This document shows positions 33,250 through 44,152 of a stretch of DNA of 64,000 nucleotides, piece after piece. The notes below the pieces were generated by a model. That model was not told where the DNA came from. It saw only the letters and a program-made list of their open reading frames with translations, and made no database searches. The stretch is from contig CAJNOJ010000146.1 of the NCBI GenBank assembly GCA_905250025.1, forward strand, positions 186,001 through 250,000. Reading direction: 5' to 3'. The position numbers and the translations under genes are program-made. Source of the stretch: Adineta ricciae. Taxonomy: Eukaryota; Rotifera; Eurotatoria; Adinetida; Adinetidae. Within the stretch, counting starts at the first letter, position 1; each line of letters starts with the position of its first letter.

Positions 33250-34290
33250 ATGAAAACGTCAATTGAACAGTTACCATTGGAATTGTGGATAGAAATTCTT
33301 TCGTATTTAGAAGCACATGAAATTTTTCATGCTTTTAGTCGATTGAATCATTATTTTGATGACATATTAACTTCGAATTATCTTTTATTCAATGTTCGAC
33401 TGAGCAAAACCGATCGAAATCCTTTAGAATATTCTGTTCAACCATATTGGCCCCAATCCATTCTCAATCGTATAATTAGTCTTCGATCTGTCAATTCAAC
33501 TCAACTGTCCCACGTATCTGAATTTCTTCGATGGCATTTCATCCAGTTAATTCAATTAAAATCTTTAACAGTGAAGCTATGTGGACGCGAAGTTTCTGTT
33601 CTATCTTCTGTTCTACCACAACTTCATTCACTTGACTATCTTGCGATAAAATGTACTCCAAATCAACAACTACTTAACGCCATTCTTGCTGTCCCTAGTT
33701 TAAACACTGGCCGATTCCGGTTCTCTCGACCGATTACATCAATCAACATCCATTCGGATAATGTCAGTCAAATGAAAGTACTCGATATTCAACTTGAAGA
33801 TACTTCCTACGGTTTTGTGATGACTTTGTTGTTGAGCCATATGCCAAACTTACGATGGTTGCAAATGAATAATTATGATACATATATTAAAAATCAAGAA
33901 TGGTTGTTCTTCGATTCGTTATTCACTCTTCCACAATTGCACACACTTCACTTGAAATGTCTTTCGAATTATTCATCACCAGTTGTTTTTCAAAACTTTC
34001 ATCGAAATTTACCAGCTGTGAAGCATGCTAATTTCGGTTTAAATTTCGATTTTATTCACGAAGATCTGATCGATCATGCCATTCACCATTGGTGGCCTAT
34101 TTTAGAGACACTTGAACAGGTTAATTTAACAATCACATGTCGAAATCGTCACCTGATCGTTTCCGATCAGATGTCTTCGATGCTCAATGAATTACAAAAT
34201 GAAGTTGTCAAAACTAAGTGGAAGGAACAGACTTCTTTAAGATATCGAATTGTGGAGATCTCTATTTGTAAATCTATTACGTCAAAATAA
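33250..34290 (+). CDS. F-box protein with degenerate leucine-rich repeats
   Basis: Single exon, 346 residues. The F-box is at the extreme N-terminus (IEQLPLELWIEILSYLEAHEIFHAFSRLNHYFDDIL). The rest has irregular LRR-like strands (LKSLTVKLCG, LHSLDYLAIKC, MKVLDIQLED, LRWLQMNNY, LHTLHLKCLSNY). Such short F-box/LRR proteins form large, fast-changing families in bdelloids. The likely role is a substrate receptor of an SCF ligase; the substrate is unknown. It is not closely similar to the F-box gene at 27.3-28.8 kb. Confidence 0.75.
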   Translation: MKTSIEQLPLELWIEILSYLEAHEIFHAFSRLNHYFDDILTSNYLLFNVRLSKTDRNPLEYSVQPYWPQSILNRIISLRSVNSTQLSHVSEFLRWHFIQLIQLKSLTVKLCGREVSVLSSVLPQLHSLDYLAIKCTPNQQLLNAILAVPSLNTGRFRFSRPITSINIHSDNVSQMKVLDIQLEDTSYGFVMTLLLSHMPNLRWLQMNNYDTYIKNQEWLFFDSLFTLPQLHTLHLKCLSNYSSPVVFQNFHRNLPAVKHANFGLNFDFIHEDLIDHAIHHWWPILETLEQVNLTITCRNRHLIVSDQMSSMLNELQNEVVKTKWKEQTSLRYRIVEISICKSITSK

Positions 34291-34513
34291 AAACTATACC
34301 GAGTAAAATGAATCTCTAGTGGAATACAGTTTTAATAATAGCTTGCTGAAATACCTCTTTGCAAAACCTATGCGATAGTCTATATTTCGGAATGGTGCAG
34401 GTCTAATGTCACCAGTTGTGCTTTATTCGTTTTGATTACTATAGTTTTTATTTCGTGCATTTCGATGAATGTTTTTACGACGTGGTGACATCATTCCAAG
34501 ACTCATTTCTACT

Positions 34514-35627
34514 TTAAGTGTTTGTGTTTGCTAGTGTTTCCTCTGGCACAGGGATTGTTGTGGAAGATGATGTAACGACTTCGTCAGGTTTTACGTTTCG
34601 AACACCATAGACAATATGTGCCGCTGGAACATATTTTTTCGCTCGTTCAATATGTTCACTTGAATCGTCGAAGAAGATCGCCGGATCGATGGCAATTAGA
34701 AACGGCGTTTTATTGAGTCCACCTAGGAAATGTGTTTCATCAATTTGAAGACCCCATCGCTCTAAGGTTCTCAGTACTCGTTCATTACCAACACCATTAC
34801 GAGCAGTCACAAGAAAAGTACGTACACGCCATTGTTCTTCGGCAGCTAGTGCATTACGTAGTTTTTGTAATTTAATCGCGAATGAATGCATTGGACCTTC
34901 GGATAAGGCAATATCCAACTTTTCATGTTCGTACTTTCGGAACGCATCCAAACCAGATGTCTGAAAGACACGTTCTGCTTCGTCGGAGAAGAGTACACCA
35001 TCGCCATCAAACGCAATACGCACTTGATCTTTTGGCCACACTGAAGCGATGGCAGCCAAAAGACTACTGTCGATAATAGGCCTAGAAACTTGTTTATATT
35101 TGCTTAGTGTATTCTCAAGCAAAAGAAACTTACGATGGCGGTTCATTTAGAGACCCATGCGTTGCTTCAGCGGCGATGTCACACACTAAGCCAGCTGCTA
35201 TTTTCTTCGATGTAATTGTAGCATTTGCTGAAAGCACGATACGAACCTGTGCTTCTTCGGTGGTGAGAAAAAGATCACATTCCCACGCTTGTAAATACTT
35301 CGTTACGTCGGTACCATTTGTGAATGACATACGACTGATATCGAGATTGTAATGATTGATCGAATTTCGCACTCGTTTTCCTGCTTCACTATCGTTGCGT
35401 GATACGAGAATGACATCGACGAAGTTTTTACCAGCACTATGATTTAAACTTAATAAGGATTGAACCAATCGAAATCCAACGCCAGGTTTTAAAGGAACAG
35501 TCACATGGCTATGCTGATATTTCTTGTACGATTCTACACCTTCCTTCAACCATATCTGATGCGATTCACTACAATCGAAGAGTGCAGTAGATGCAATGCA
35601 AACAACTAGCTTGACAGAATCGGCCAT
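34514..35627 (-). CDS. Cytosolic 5'-nucleotidase (NT5C1-like)
   Basis: Two exons on the minus strand, 35627-35134 and 35081-34514, with a 52-nt intron, about 353 residues. Family segments: FDVILVSRN-like VDVILVSRNDSEAGKRVRNSINHYNL, FTNGTDVTKYLQAWECDLFLT, the HAD-type Asp motif RIAFDGDGVLFSDEAERVF, FLVTARNGVG, RTLERWGLQIDETHFLGG and IFFDDSSEHIERA. These match NT5C1A/B, cytosolic enzymes that dephosphorylate AMP and related nucleotides. Bacterial homologues exist, so the exact origin cannot be judged by eye. The C-terminal tail is Ser/Thr-rich and not conserved. Confidence 0.85.
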
Positions 35628-36084
35628 AGAGGTAAAATGATTACGTCAATGGGTCACCGAACAAACTATACATGTGACATGTCGATGCAATAAATTTCTC
35701 ACATGTATACTTACGTTATATAATTCGATTGCTATGGTGGTATTTATTAATATTCACTGGCGTCTTTTCAAGTTGAAGAAATCGTGTACTATTTGATTTT
35801 GCCTTTTACATAAAGACACTTTTGAGAGCATATTGTTGTTTTCCTCTATTCATTGAAGCACGTTTCTTTTCTTTAAAAAGCCATTCTACCAACAATTGTG
35901 CAATTACGCGAGTCAAGCGACAGAGAAGAGGAAAAATATTAAATTGGGTCAAACTAGGGACTATGAGAAAAGTGACATATTTCTCTATTTGTTCTTTCAT
36001 TTATTGAAAGAAAAAAATTAACGAACTACAGAGACATGATTTCTTGCTTATGCGTCTTTAAAAGTATTCTCATACGATAATGAG
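35628..36084. other. Intergenic stretch, nothing recognised
   Basis: Short overlapping frames near 35806-36007 run on both strands and show no family features. No repeat or RNA gene was recognised. Confidence 0.4.
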
Positions 36085-36537
36085 TCAGGTTTTCTGATTG
36101 TCCCAAAAAAATTGAATCAACGCCAGGGCAATATCAATCAAAGCAGCCAATGCTGTTATCGTACCAATCATAAAATTGTATCCAAAGGATTTCGATAAAT
36201 GTCTTTTTGCAATACCAAATACCAATATTTAAACCATCACTATTATGGCAATAAAAATAAAAATATACACGGATACGTAGGTTTTACGGCGAATTATTCT
36301 AGACAAGACTGTTTGAACAAAATAGCCTGTCGTACAAACGCTCATCATCGCTGTTCCAGCACGATGAATACCGTCAATGCCATTTTCTTTTTGAATATGG
36401 ATTGAAATGATCAGAAAGGTGAGACCAAGGATACTCATACCAATGGCCAGATCCAAATATACAAGAGACCATTTATTTGATCGAGAAAGCGTCTCAGGAG
36501 GTGTGCTTGTAGGAATAGGATCATATTTTGTTGCCAT
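36085..36537 (-). pseudogene. Four-helix membrane protein with an in-frame stop in helix 3
   Basis: From ATG 36537 the frame encodes a short polar N-terminus (MATKYDPIPTSTPPETLSR). Three membrane helices follow: LVYLDLAIGMSILGLTFLII, MMSVCTTGYFVQTVL and SVYIFIFIAIIVMV. The third is cut by TAA at 36231-36229. The same frame continues without shift through ILVFGIAKRHLSK and a fourth helix (IGTITALAALIDIALALIQFFW) to TGA 36087-36085. Total would be 150 codons. A splice that removes the stop would need an intron under 40 nt with poor signals, so a nonsense mutation is the simpler reading. A functional protein truncated after helix 3 cannot be excluded. No family is recognised. Confidence 0.6.
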
Positions 36538-36966
36538 ATCCAACAGAATGCTAATAGTAACAAATGTACAGTCGGCTTTCAAGACCCATTATTTATAAGT
36601 TGTGCCATGCATAGACAAGGGAAAAACCCAACCCGACATGCTATAACTTTCTTATTGTAATTGGCGAGAAAGAGATGCATGAAATGTTAAACAGTTGTAG
36701 AACAAGAATAAAATCAAGTTATTTGTTTTTTTTTCATGATTATAAAGACATTATCGGATGAGGAGAATGGGAACGTTCGCAAAACAATTTGAAAGGAAAG
36801 AATTTAGGTTTGATTGTAGATAAAGACCAGTGTTAAATACGGATCTTTGTTATGTTCTATGCGCATCAGAATAATAATTATGCGAAATTCAAAAATAGTT
36901 TATTTCTTTTCGAATAAAGAACATAATGATAACAACGTACATTTTGTTTTAAGACTACTGATCAAA
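36538..36966. other. Intergenic stretch between the four-helix gene and ERCC3
   Basis: About 430 bases with no supported gene. It should contain the promoter of the minus-strand four-helix gene and the 3' end of ERCC3. A T-run lies at 36724-36735. Confidence 0.4.
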
Positions 36967-39956
36967 TCACTTTCGGAACAGTCGAAATAGAGGATGTATC
37001 GGTGTAGCTTTCTTTTTATTAGCTGGTGGTTTCTTCACTTTCTCGTCTTCTTCTTGATCAGACATGGTCAGAACTTCTCGGAGTAACTGTTCTTGTTGTT
37101 CACTTGTCGAGAATTGCAGCTGTGTCTAATAGGATATAAAATCGAAGATTATTCTAGTTAATAGTCGGTGAGGATGAATACCTGATCGGAAACTAAGTCA
37201 GCATCGGAAAGTTTTTCGTATGAATAGCCTCGCTCTTTCAGAAAGCGTTGTCGACCTGACGAATAACTCATTTCATCCGTTTGTTCTGACATAAGCGAAT
37301 AGAAAAATGCATTATTCCCGCTGGCACCCGCATCTAAAATGAGCTCGAGCATTTATCATTGCTGTCGTACGACAAACATGAACGAACTTCGCTTTGATCG
37401 AAGAATACGACCCAACCGTTGTGCTTCTTGTCGTCGTGAAGAGCCATGGCTGGACAATTGAATGACTACATTTGCTTCAGGTAAATCAAATGCTGCATCA
37501 CCGACCTGATCAATTTTAGTTTAGAGGATAACTATCACGTGTTTCTGATTTACAGTTGTACTTACTCGGGAAATGAAAATGGTGTTAATCTTTGGATTGC
37601 GTTGAAAATTTTGCAAAAGAACCATGCGTTCACTGTGTGAGACTTTTCCATGAATAAACGGTCTGAGGAAAATCAATGATGGAGAAGGTCAAGATTCATT
37701 AGATAATACATACTTGACAAGTTTCAATGCATAAACTCGTACTGCAGAGACATCATCACAGAAAACAATGATTTTATCACTTCGTTGTTCGTGATATTCG
37801 ATCAGGGCTTGGCAAGCGCGGAATTTATTTGGATTAAACACACTCAATCTGCGTTTCAATGAGTCATCGGAAGTAAAACGATATTCACGCAGGAATTCAG
37901 AAGTCATTGCACATTGCACCTTAACGCAAAAATAATTAGCGAGTGACAGTTAACAGTTAGAAACTACAAGAAATTGCAATACTGACTTCAGCACAACGAA
38001 CTGTAGCGATGAATCCTGCATTTTGCAGTGCCATCCAATTGGCTTCGTATAAAGATGGTCCAACCAGAAAATTTAGATCGATAATCCTATCATCTTCTCG
38101 GACAGGTGTAGCAGTCAGACCCAATTTGATATGCGCACGCACTGTATTCAATATTCGGCGAAAACTGTCAGCAGGACACATATGCACTTCGTCAAGAAGA
38201 ATAAGACCTGTGGATCAAACTCGAATGAGAGAAATCTATGAGAATAGTCCATAAAACATACCCCAGTCATGATTTTTCAATGATTTCAAAACACGACTCG
38301 TGTCGGCTGTATGACCAGTGTTGCTGGCGACCATCTGATATGTACTTATACAAATACCGGAATCTATTCACATTGAAATATGCATGAAAAATGTACATCA
38401 TTCGTGACTTCGAGCTATACTATTAAAATTATTCTTATTCTTAGATGTCAGCAATCGTATTATGCCGTCATTTGCAGTTGACCACATTTTAAATTGTTCT
38501 CTCCATTGTTCGACAGAAACATTGGAATTACAAAGTACAAGACATCGTTTGTTAATCGCACAAGCGGCAGCTACGCCAACCAATGACTTGCCCGCACCTA
38601 GAATATAATCCTCATGCTTAATTGTAACTGAGCACGATCGAAAGCACTCACCACAAGGAAGGACAATCACCCCAGATCGAGCTCGTCCTATAACAAGGAG
38701 TTCCATGATAATTATTGGTTGAATAAAGAAATACTTTTACCATTGTTGAATACTTTTCGTAGACTTTCTTCTTGATAAGGTCGAAGAGTAGCTTTTGAAG
38801 ACAATTGAATATTGAGATTTGGTATTAGTGTATCTTCAGCAAAAGCATAATCTTCGACCAGTGGATATTTTAATTGTTGACATCTACCGACATCGACAAA
38901 AATGAAAATGTACATAAATCGAAAACAACGAGGAACAAACCGTTTTCGTAGCATAACTACTTTTGCTTGATTGACTTCAAATGATGTAGATTGGACATTT
39001 TCCAATCGATTTTCAAAGTCTTCCAAGCTTGTATCGACTGTTTCATCAATAGGTGCCAATCGACACTCTTGGATTTGAGGATCTTGCAGCAATGTTGTTA
39101 AAACATGCTAAGCCAATGAACATTAGAGATGATCAGTCAACACTCCAAGATGAACTTACTGAGGAGATACATTCAACAAAGTAACGATTCTGTTTCAATA
39201 CTAATCGAACTTTGCCGTATTCAGCTGTACATGACTGTCAAAGTAAGAAATCGAATTTTTCCTCGTCATAAACACGGATAATATGCTTATCATACTTTAA
39301 TAAGATCAATTATGCAGATTGGGACATTCATCTTGCTTAGATCGCGCAAATCTTCAAGAATGCCTTCAGTATTCAAACCAAAATACATCGCAGTATGAAG
39401 AGAATTTGCCGTTATCTTGTAAATGTTACTGCGTTCAAGATCATGGATAGGCTAGAAGAAAATCTTTCGTCTTATCCGTACATACAGAGGATGATAATGA
39501 CGCAGGATTTATACCTCAGCAATAGCAAATAATAAATCTTGTGCACGCTGATGATCTGATGTGAATGATTCGAGAATGATATGACCATCTGAAGATATGA
39601 TGTCTTGATTTCGTATATAAAAACGTCTCGGATACATACCTGATGTGTACGATAATGGACGCTCCTCGTGTGTGTCTTTCAGCTCTGTTGCTAAACAACG
39701 ATCTTCGAATGATGTATACGCATCTCCTGAAAAAAATCAACAATGATTTCAATTCTGATACACTCCAGCCAGTTTCTATCGAGAAACAAGTCATTTTATT
39801 ATCACCTCGAGCACTCTCATCGTCCGAACTTTGACTTGTACGCTTAATCTTTTTTGAGCGTTGTTCGTTCCATTCTGAAAAGCAAAATTCAGTTCGTGTG
39901 AACTTTGATCTCGAATCAAAATCCCAAGCACCTTCTGACACACTCTGTTTGTTCAT
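36967..39956 (-). CDS. ERCC3: TFIIH helicase subunit XPB
   Basis: Minus strand, about a dozen exons with short introns, from ATG 39956 to TGA 36969-36967. Order of recognised parts: N-terminal domain ([25 protein letters not shown]), damage-recognition region ([19 protein letters not shown]) and [12 protein letters not shown]. Walker A is split by an intron but intact ([19 protein letters not shown]). Then [22 protein letters not shown], the DEVH box ([17 protein letters not shown]), [93 protein letters not shown], and the terminal [12 protein letters not shown] is the DNA translocase of TFIIH, acting in transcription initiation and nucleotide excision repair. No disruption was found. Confidence 0.93.
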
Positions 39957-40283
39957 GGTTGTAAAATTCAAACAAAATTTAAAAAAGTACGTTATTGGAC
40001 AACGGAAACTCAATCGTATGTCGACAAAAAAGAAATACCATCATTCGTGTAGACGCTCGCTGGTATTTATACTATCACGTGTAGCAAGAAGAAGAGAACA
40101 AGCATCGTGTAGAAATATACCTGTGTAATTTCGCAATAAACATTCACTATGAGTCAGTGCATATGACTATTTTGGGAAGAAACCCAAATACTAAAAATGA
40201 ATTTTTCTATATTGCCATTAAAAAATTCCTCTCATTGAATTTGAATCTTCAATCTCTTTGGATGATTTTTATCAATACTCTTT
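39957..40283. other. Intergenic stretch between ERCC3 and the pentapeptide gene
   Basis: About 330 bases with no supported gene or repeat; presumably the ERCC3 promoter and the 3' end of the minus-strand neighbour. Confidence 0.4.
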
Positions 40284-41584
40284 TTAGTTTGTTTCGATAG
40301 AAAAATAAACATCTCGACAGGCGCCACGTTGTCCAAGATTAATGTTAATTCCAATAGCATGAGTACCAGACTGAATAAGCCGCTTCACATCTACATACTC
40401 ATAACGATCTGAACCGTTCGTCGCCTGATGTCCGCTCCCTTGTTTAGTGAAATTACATGATTCGCTAACCGTATTTTGTAGGAAAATATCTTTACGAGTA
40501 CAAGAGTACTGATCTAAAGAGACATTATCTTCATCGTATTCCGTAAAGTTGAGACGTAAGTCATTTAGCTCATAGAACCAACCACTGAAACGAAATTGGA
40601 AAGCCAACTTCCGTCGGATAGACGATGCCCAGTCGCGCATGTTTCTGATGTTCACATTCTGTTGAATATTATTTCCATTTAGTAAATTTTCACAAATAGA
40701 ATCCTTGAAGAGATTGAAATTTCGACCCTTGACACCATTTGGAAGAGTGGCGTCCGAAATAGATCCTACACTTTTCAACTATCATTAACAAATAAAGAAA
40801 ACAATATCAATCAGTTAAATAGATCTTACGAAATGATTACCTGCGATGGACTAATCTTCGTATTTCTCAAAACTGCTTTGGTGAAATCAGCTTTGAAAAC
40901 ATGCGAGCCAGTAAAATCTGCGTCGGTCAAATCTGCAGCAAGAAATACCGCATAATTAAAGGAACTGTTGCATAGCGCTCCACGCATCCGGCTATACGTA
41001 AAATCACCATGAGTAAACGATCCCGAAATGAATGAAGCATTGTTCAGATAGGTTGATACAAACGAGATATATCTCATGCTGTTACTTTCTTCGGATGAAC
41101 CAAATTGAACACGTGTCAGATTGGCATATCGGAGACTGAGAAAGACTGGTTTTTCAGTGGCAATCAATTGGGAATCGTTAAGAAATCGAATGAGATCCGA
41201 TTTTCGCTTTGGATCTAATTGACGGAGTACAAATAATGTTTTCGGATAGACAATGGATTGTAGAATTTGCTTATCCAGGGAAAGATTATTGGCCAGTAAC
41301 AAATCAGATATATTGTCCATGTAAGTGATAAGTAGATCATTGAGATGTTCTTCGGTAGCTAGATCTAAATTCTGTTGATGTTGTCGAGTTGCGATGTGTA
41401 AGTCGACTTCACGATTTGCTTTCGCAATTGATTCTTGTTGAAAGGCAAGAACTATGGTAAACACAGCGATTAGGATCGGAATCAGTATTGCTGAGATGAA
41501 ATGAGATATCATTTTCAATTGACGCTTTGAACAGTCTGACGGATATTTCATCTTGTCTTTCTTTTTCGTATGCTTCTCACACAT
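40284..41584 (-). CDS. Membrane-anchored pentapeptide-repeat protein
   Basis: Two exons on the minus strand, 41584-40841 and 40778-40284, intron 62 nt, about 413 residues. After a basic N-terminus there is one membrane helix (FISAILIPILIAVFTIVLAF), then a helical stalk (ANREVDLHIATRQHQQNLDLATEEH). Pentapeptide repeats of the A(D/N)LxX type follow (LRYANLTRVQF, TYLNNASFISGSFTHGDFTYSRM, NYAVFLAADLTDADFTGSHVFKADFTKAVL). The second exon encodes a C-terminal domain with Cys and Trp residues that I do not recognise (GRNFNLFKDSICE, FSGWFYELND). Pentapeptide repeats form a right-handed beta-helix and are abundant in bacteria, particularly cyanobacteria. In bdelloids such membrane-anchored forms seem to be a family. 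Function unknown. Confidence 0.75.
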
Positions 41585-41927
41585 TATAAATCGTGCATAA
41601 ACTTATGGTTCTTTCAATTTCACTCTAGTTTATCAGCGTACTGTGTTTATCCTATGATAAATATTGATGAAAACTCATGTTACAATCGATGTTGGCGTTT
41701 GTAGATTTGTTCTCGATGCTTTCATCTCCTAGGAATATTGTGTTTTTATAAATCGATACTGCACTTAACATGTAAAGATTCTCTTGAGATTTATGTGTCG
41801 TAACAAAATCGATACTGACAAATATTTCGTCATAGATTGACAGTTTACATATTAGTCATATGTCGCACTGTTTCAAATTTTTCAAGGGCAAATTTAATCA
41901 CGTTGTCTTTGGAGAAAAGGAGTTCGA
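41585..41927. other. Intergenic stretch, nothing recognised
   Basis: About 340 bases between two minus-strand genes. The frame at 41837-42109 on the plus strand is a shadow of the kelch gene. Confidence 0.4.
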
Positions 41928-43285
41928 TTAGTATAATTCGACGCTATTTAGATAAGAACTGTTCATTTCACCACCGATCACTAGAACCTTTCCACCGGAT
42001 ACCACTGATGCTGTGTGAAATCTACGGCAAATGTTCATATCATCTATCGTTGTCCAGTTTCCAGTGTTTGGGTCGTACAATTCAGCACTATTTAAGTAAT
42101 CACCATTAAATCCACCAGTAACTAATACCTTCCCACTAGGTAGTACAGATGCCGTATGTTGAGCACGAGTAAAACTCATGTTTCCTGTAATTGTCCAATT
42201 TCCTAGTAGTGGGTCATATAGTTCAGCAGTATTTAGATAAGTACCACTGTATCCACCACTTACTAACACTTTTCCATTGCTCAACACTGATGCTCTATGA
42301 TACTGACGTGCATACTTCATTTTACCGGTCATCGCCCAATTTCCAAATGAGAGATCATATAATTCAGCGGTGTTTAAATAACCACCATTATATCCACCTA
42401 CAACTAATATTTTATTATTTGACAGTAAAGATGCTGTATGGTCGACGCGTATGGTATTCATAGAATTTGCTGGTATCCAAGTATTCGTTAATGGATCGTA
42501 TAATTCTGCCTTGTTGAGAAAACCACTACCACTGTCTCCACCGCAAACGAAAACACGTCCACTAGATAATACGGAGGCTGTATGAGCACCTCGTTGAGTA
42601 TTCATATTTCCGGCATTTGTCCAAGTTTGAGTCGACGTATTGAACAATACCGCACTTGTTAAGAAGTTAACACCATTGTTTCCACCACTGACCAAAATAA
42701 GCCCATTGGTTAAAATAGATGCAGCATGAAGTTTACGTGTAATGTTCATCGATGCCACAGTTGTCCAAGTACCTGCCGCTGGATTGTATATTTCTGGTTG
42801 TTTTATAGATATATTACCATATCCACCAACGACGAGCACATTTCCATTGCTCAAAACCGACGCTGTATGACTTGCTCGGCTGGTATTCATACTCGTAACA
42901 ATCATCCATCCTGAAAGATCGAAAAAAGACAACTGAAGAGATCCATATGTCATCGAGACTCACCTGATGGTACACTTTCATTGGTATTTATGATCATTGT
43001 CACGATATCATGGTTCAACGAGAAATTCTTTTGATTTACAATATTGGTGAATAAATCGCAACGGGTAATTGACTGATGAAAACCTATCGCTTGACACTGA
43101 TTCACATTCACACAAGCTAACTGACATCGACGACTGTTTATTACAGCAAAACTCGAGAATGGTATACATGTCGTGTTAGCACATGAAAATTGCTGCCCAT
43201 TCATCACAGTCAGTACAAATGATCTCATATCAGTTGCAATAGATCGTTGAAGAAATACAATTATAAGCAACAGAAGTCGTTTCAT
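41928..43285 (-). CDS. Secreted apple/PAN-domain plus seven-blade kelch protein
   Basis: Two exons on the minus strand, 43285-42964 and 42910-41928, intron 53 nt, about 434 residues. Exon 1 holds a signal peptide (MKRLLLLIIVFLQRSIA) and a Cys-rich apple/PAN-like domain (FSCANTTCIPF, RRCQLACVNVNQCQAIGFH, TRCDLF). Exon 2 is entirely a beta-propeller of seven near-identical repeats of the form H-TASVLSNGKVLVxGG...YLNTAELYDP-x-x-GNWT-x-GNM. The first blade supplies the W...SMN strand that the last lacks, the usual propeller closure. This repeat wording is typical of bacterial kelch/galactose-oxidase-like proteins rather than animal KLHL kelch. The exon boundary coincides with the domain boundary, as expected for fusion of an animal-type leader with an acquired propeller. 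Confidence 0.85.
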
Positions 43286-44152
43286 CTGTGGAACTGCTAA
43301 TAAATACCAAATGGCCTAAACGTTTGCACTGATTTTCAAATCTTCTTTTTACTCCTCCATATATCATTTGTCATTTTTTATTGTACTTTGTCAAAAACTC
43401 AATTAATTTTGATGATAATCATCTGTCGCTTTCTCCTATAGAACATCGGAAATTAAAAACTTCACAGGTAACTATTGCTCCTTATTTGATGTCTTCTTCG
43501 GAAAGTGTATTCTTCGATTGCAAAACTAAAATTGAAATCAATGATGAACTTCTTGAAAAGAACATTCATACATCATTTATTAGGTAGTAAACAACGGAGT
43601 AGAAACTATTGTAATAAGAAAGAATCCGAAGCATTGTTTATATAATTCGATGATCGATAATGAATGCATCTAGACATAGTATCACATAATATTTACTGTC
43701 AGCCGTACAACAAACAATAAAAGAAAGAATGTGACCTTTTGGAAGAAGAAGTCTGTGTGTTTATCAAACAAAGTAGATCAACATCAACAAATCGATTCAC
43801 TTCTTTGAGTAAGGATTATGCGTTAAGTTCATTTGTTCTTTTCTTTTCTGTCATTTGACATTCTTTTCATTTGATAACAAAACACCTCAACGATGAAAAT
43901 ATGCAACTACTGATTCGTTTTAAACGACCTTGTGACTGTAAGCATCATCGATATTTTCTCACGTTCAGTTAATATTTGTAAGATGAGGAAGAAAAAACGA
44001 TCGTCTTAAATAGAGTTCGAGAAGGAATATGCGCTCATTTGAGAACTTGTCTTCATATACCCGAAATGATCTTCAAAAACTTTCTTCTCCTTTCTGGTAA
44101 GATGCCTCATATTAGTATCTAGTCGTGCTTGTAGATCATAGAATTTAGGTCG
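43286..44152. other. Intergenic stretch, no gene supported
   Basis: About 870 bases between the divergently placed kelch and chitin-binding genes. The frame at 43381-43587 has no recognisable features. The promoters of both flanking genes should lie here. Confidence 0.4.

Noticed and set aside
32927..33316. Minus-strand frame of 129 codons with protein-like composition
   Set aside because: Its start lies within the F-box gene on the other strand, no splice acceptor or family motif supports it, and the plus strand is also partly open there.
37340..37440. Apparent two stops in ERCC3 between ILRSKR and the following motif
   Set aside because: A 54-nt intron (GTTCGT...TTTTAG) removes them and restores the conserved sequence, so the gene is not broken.
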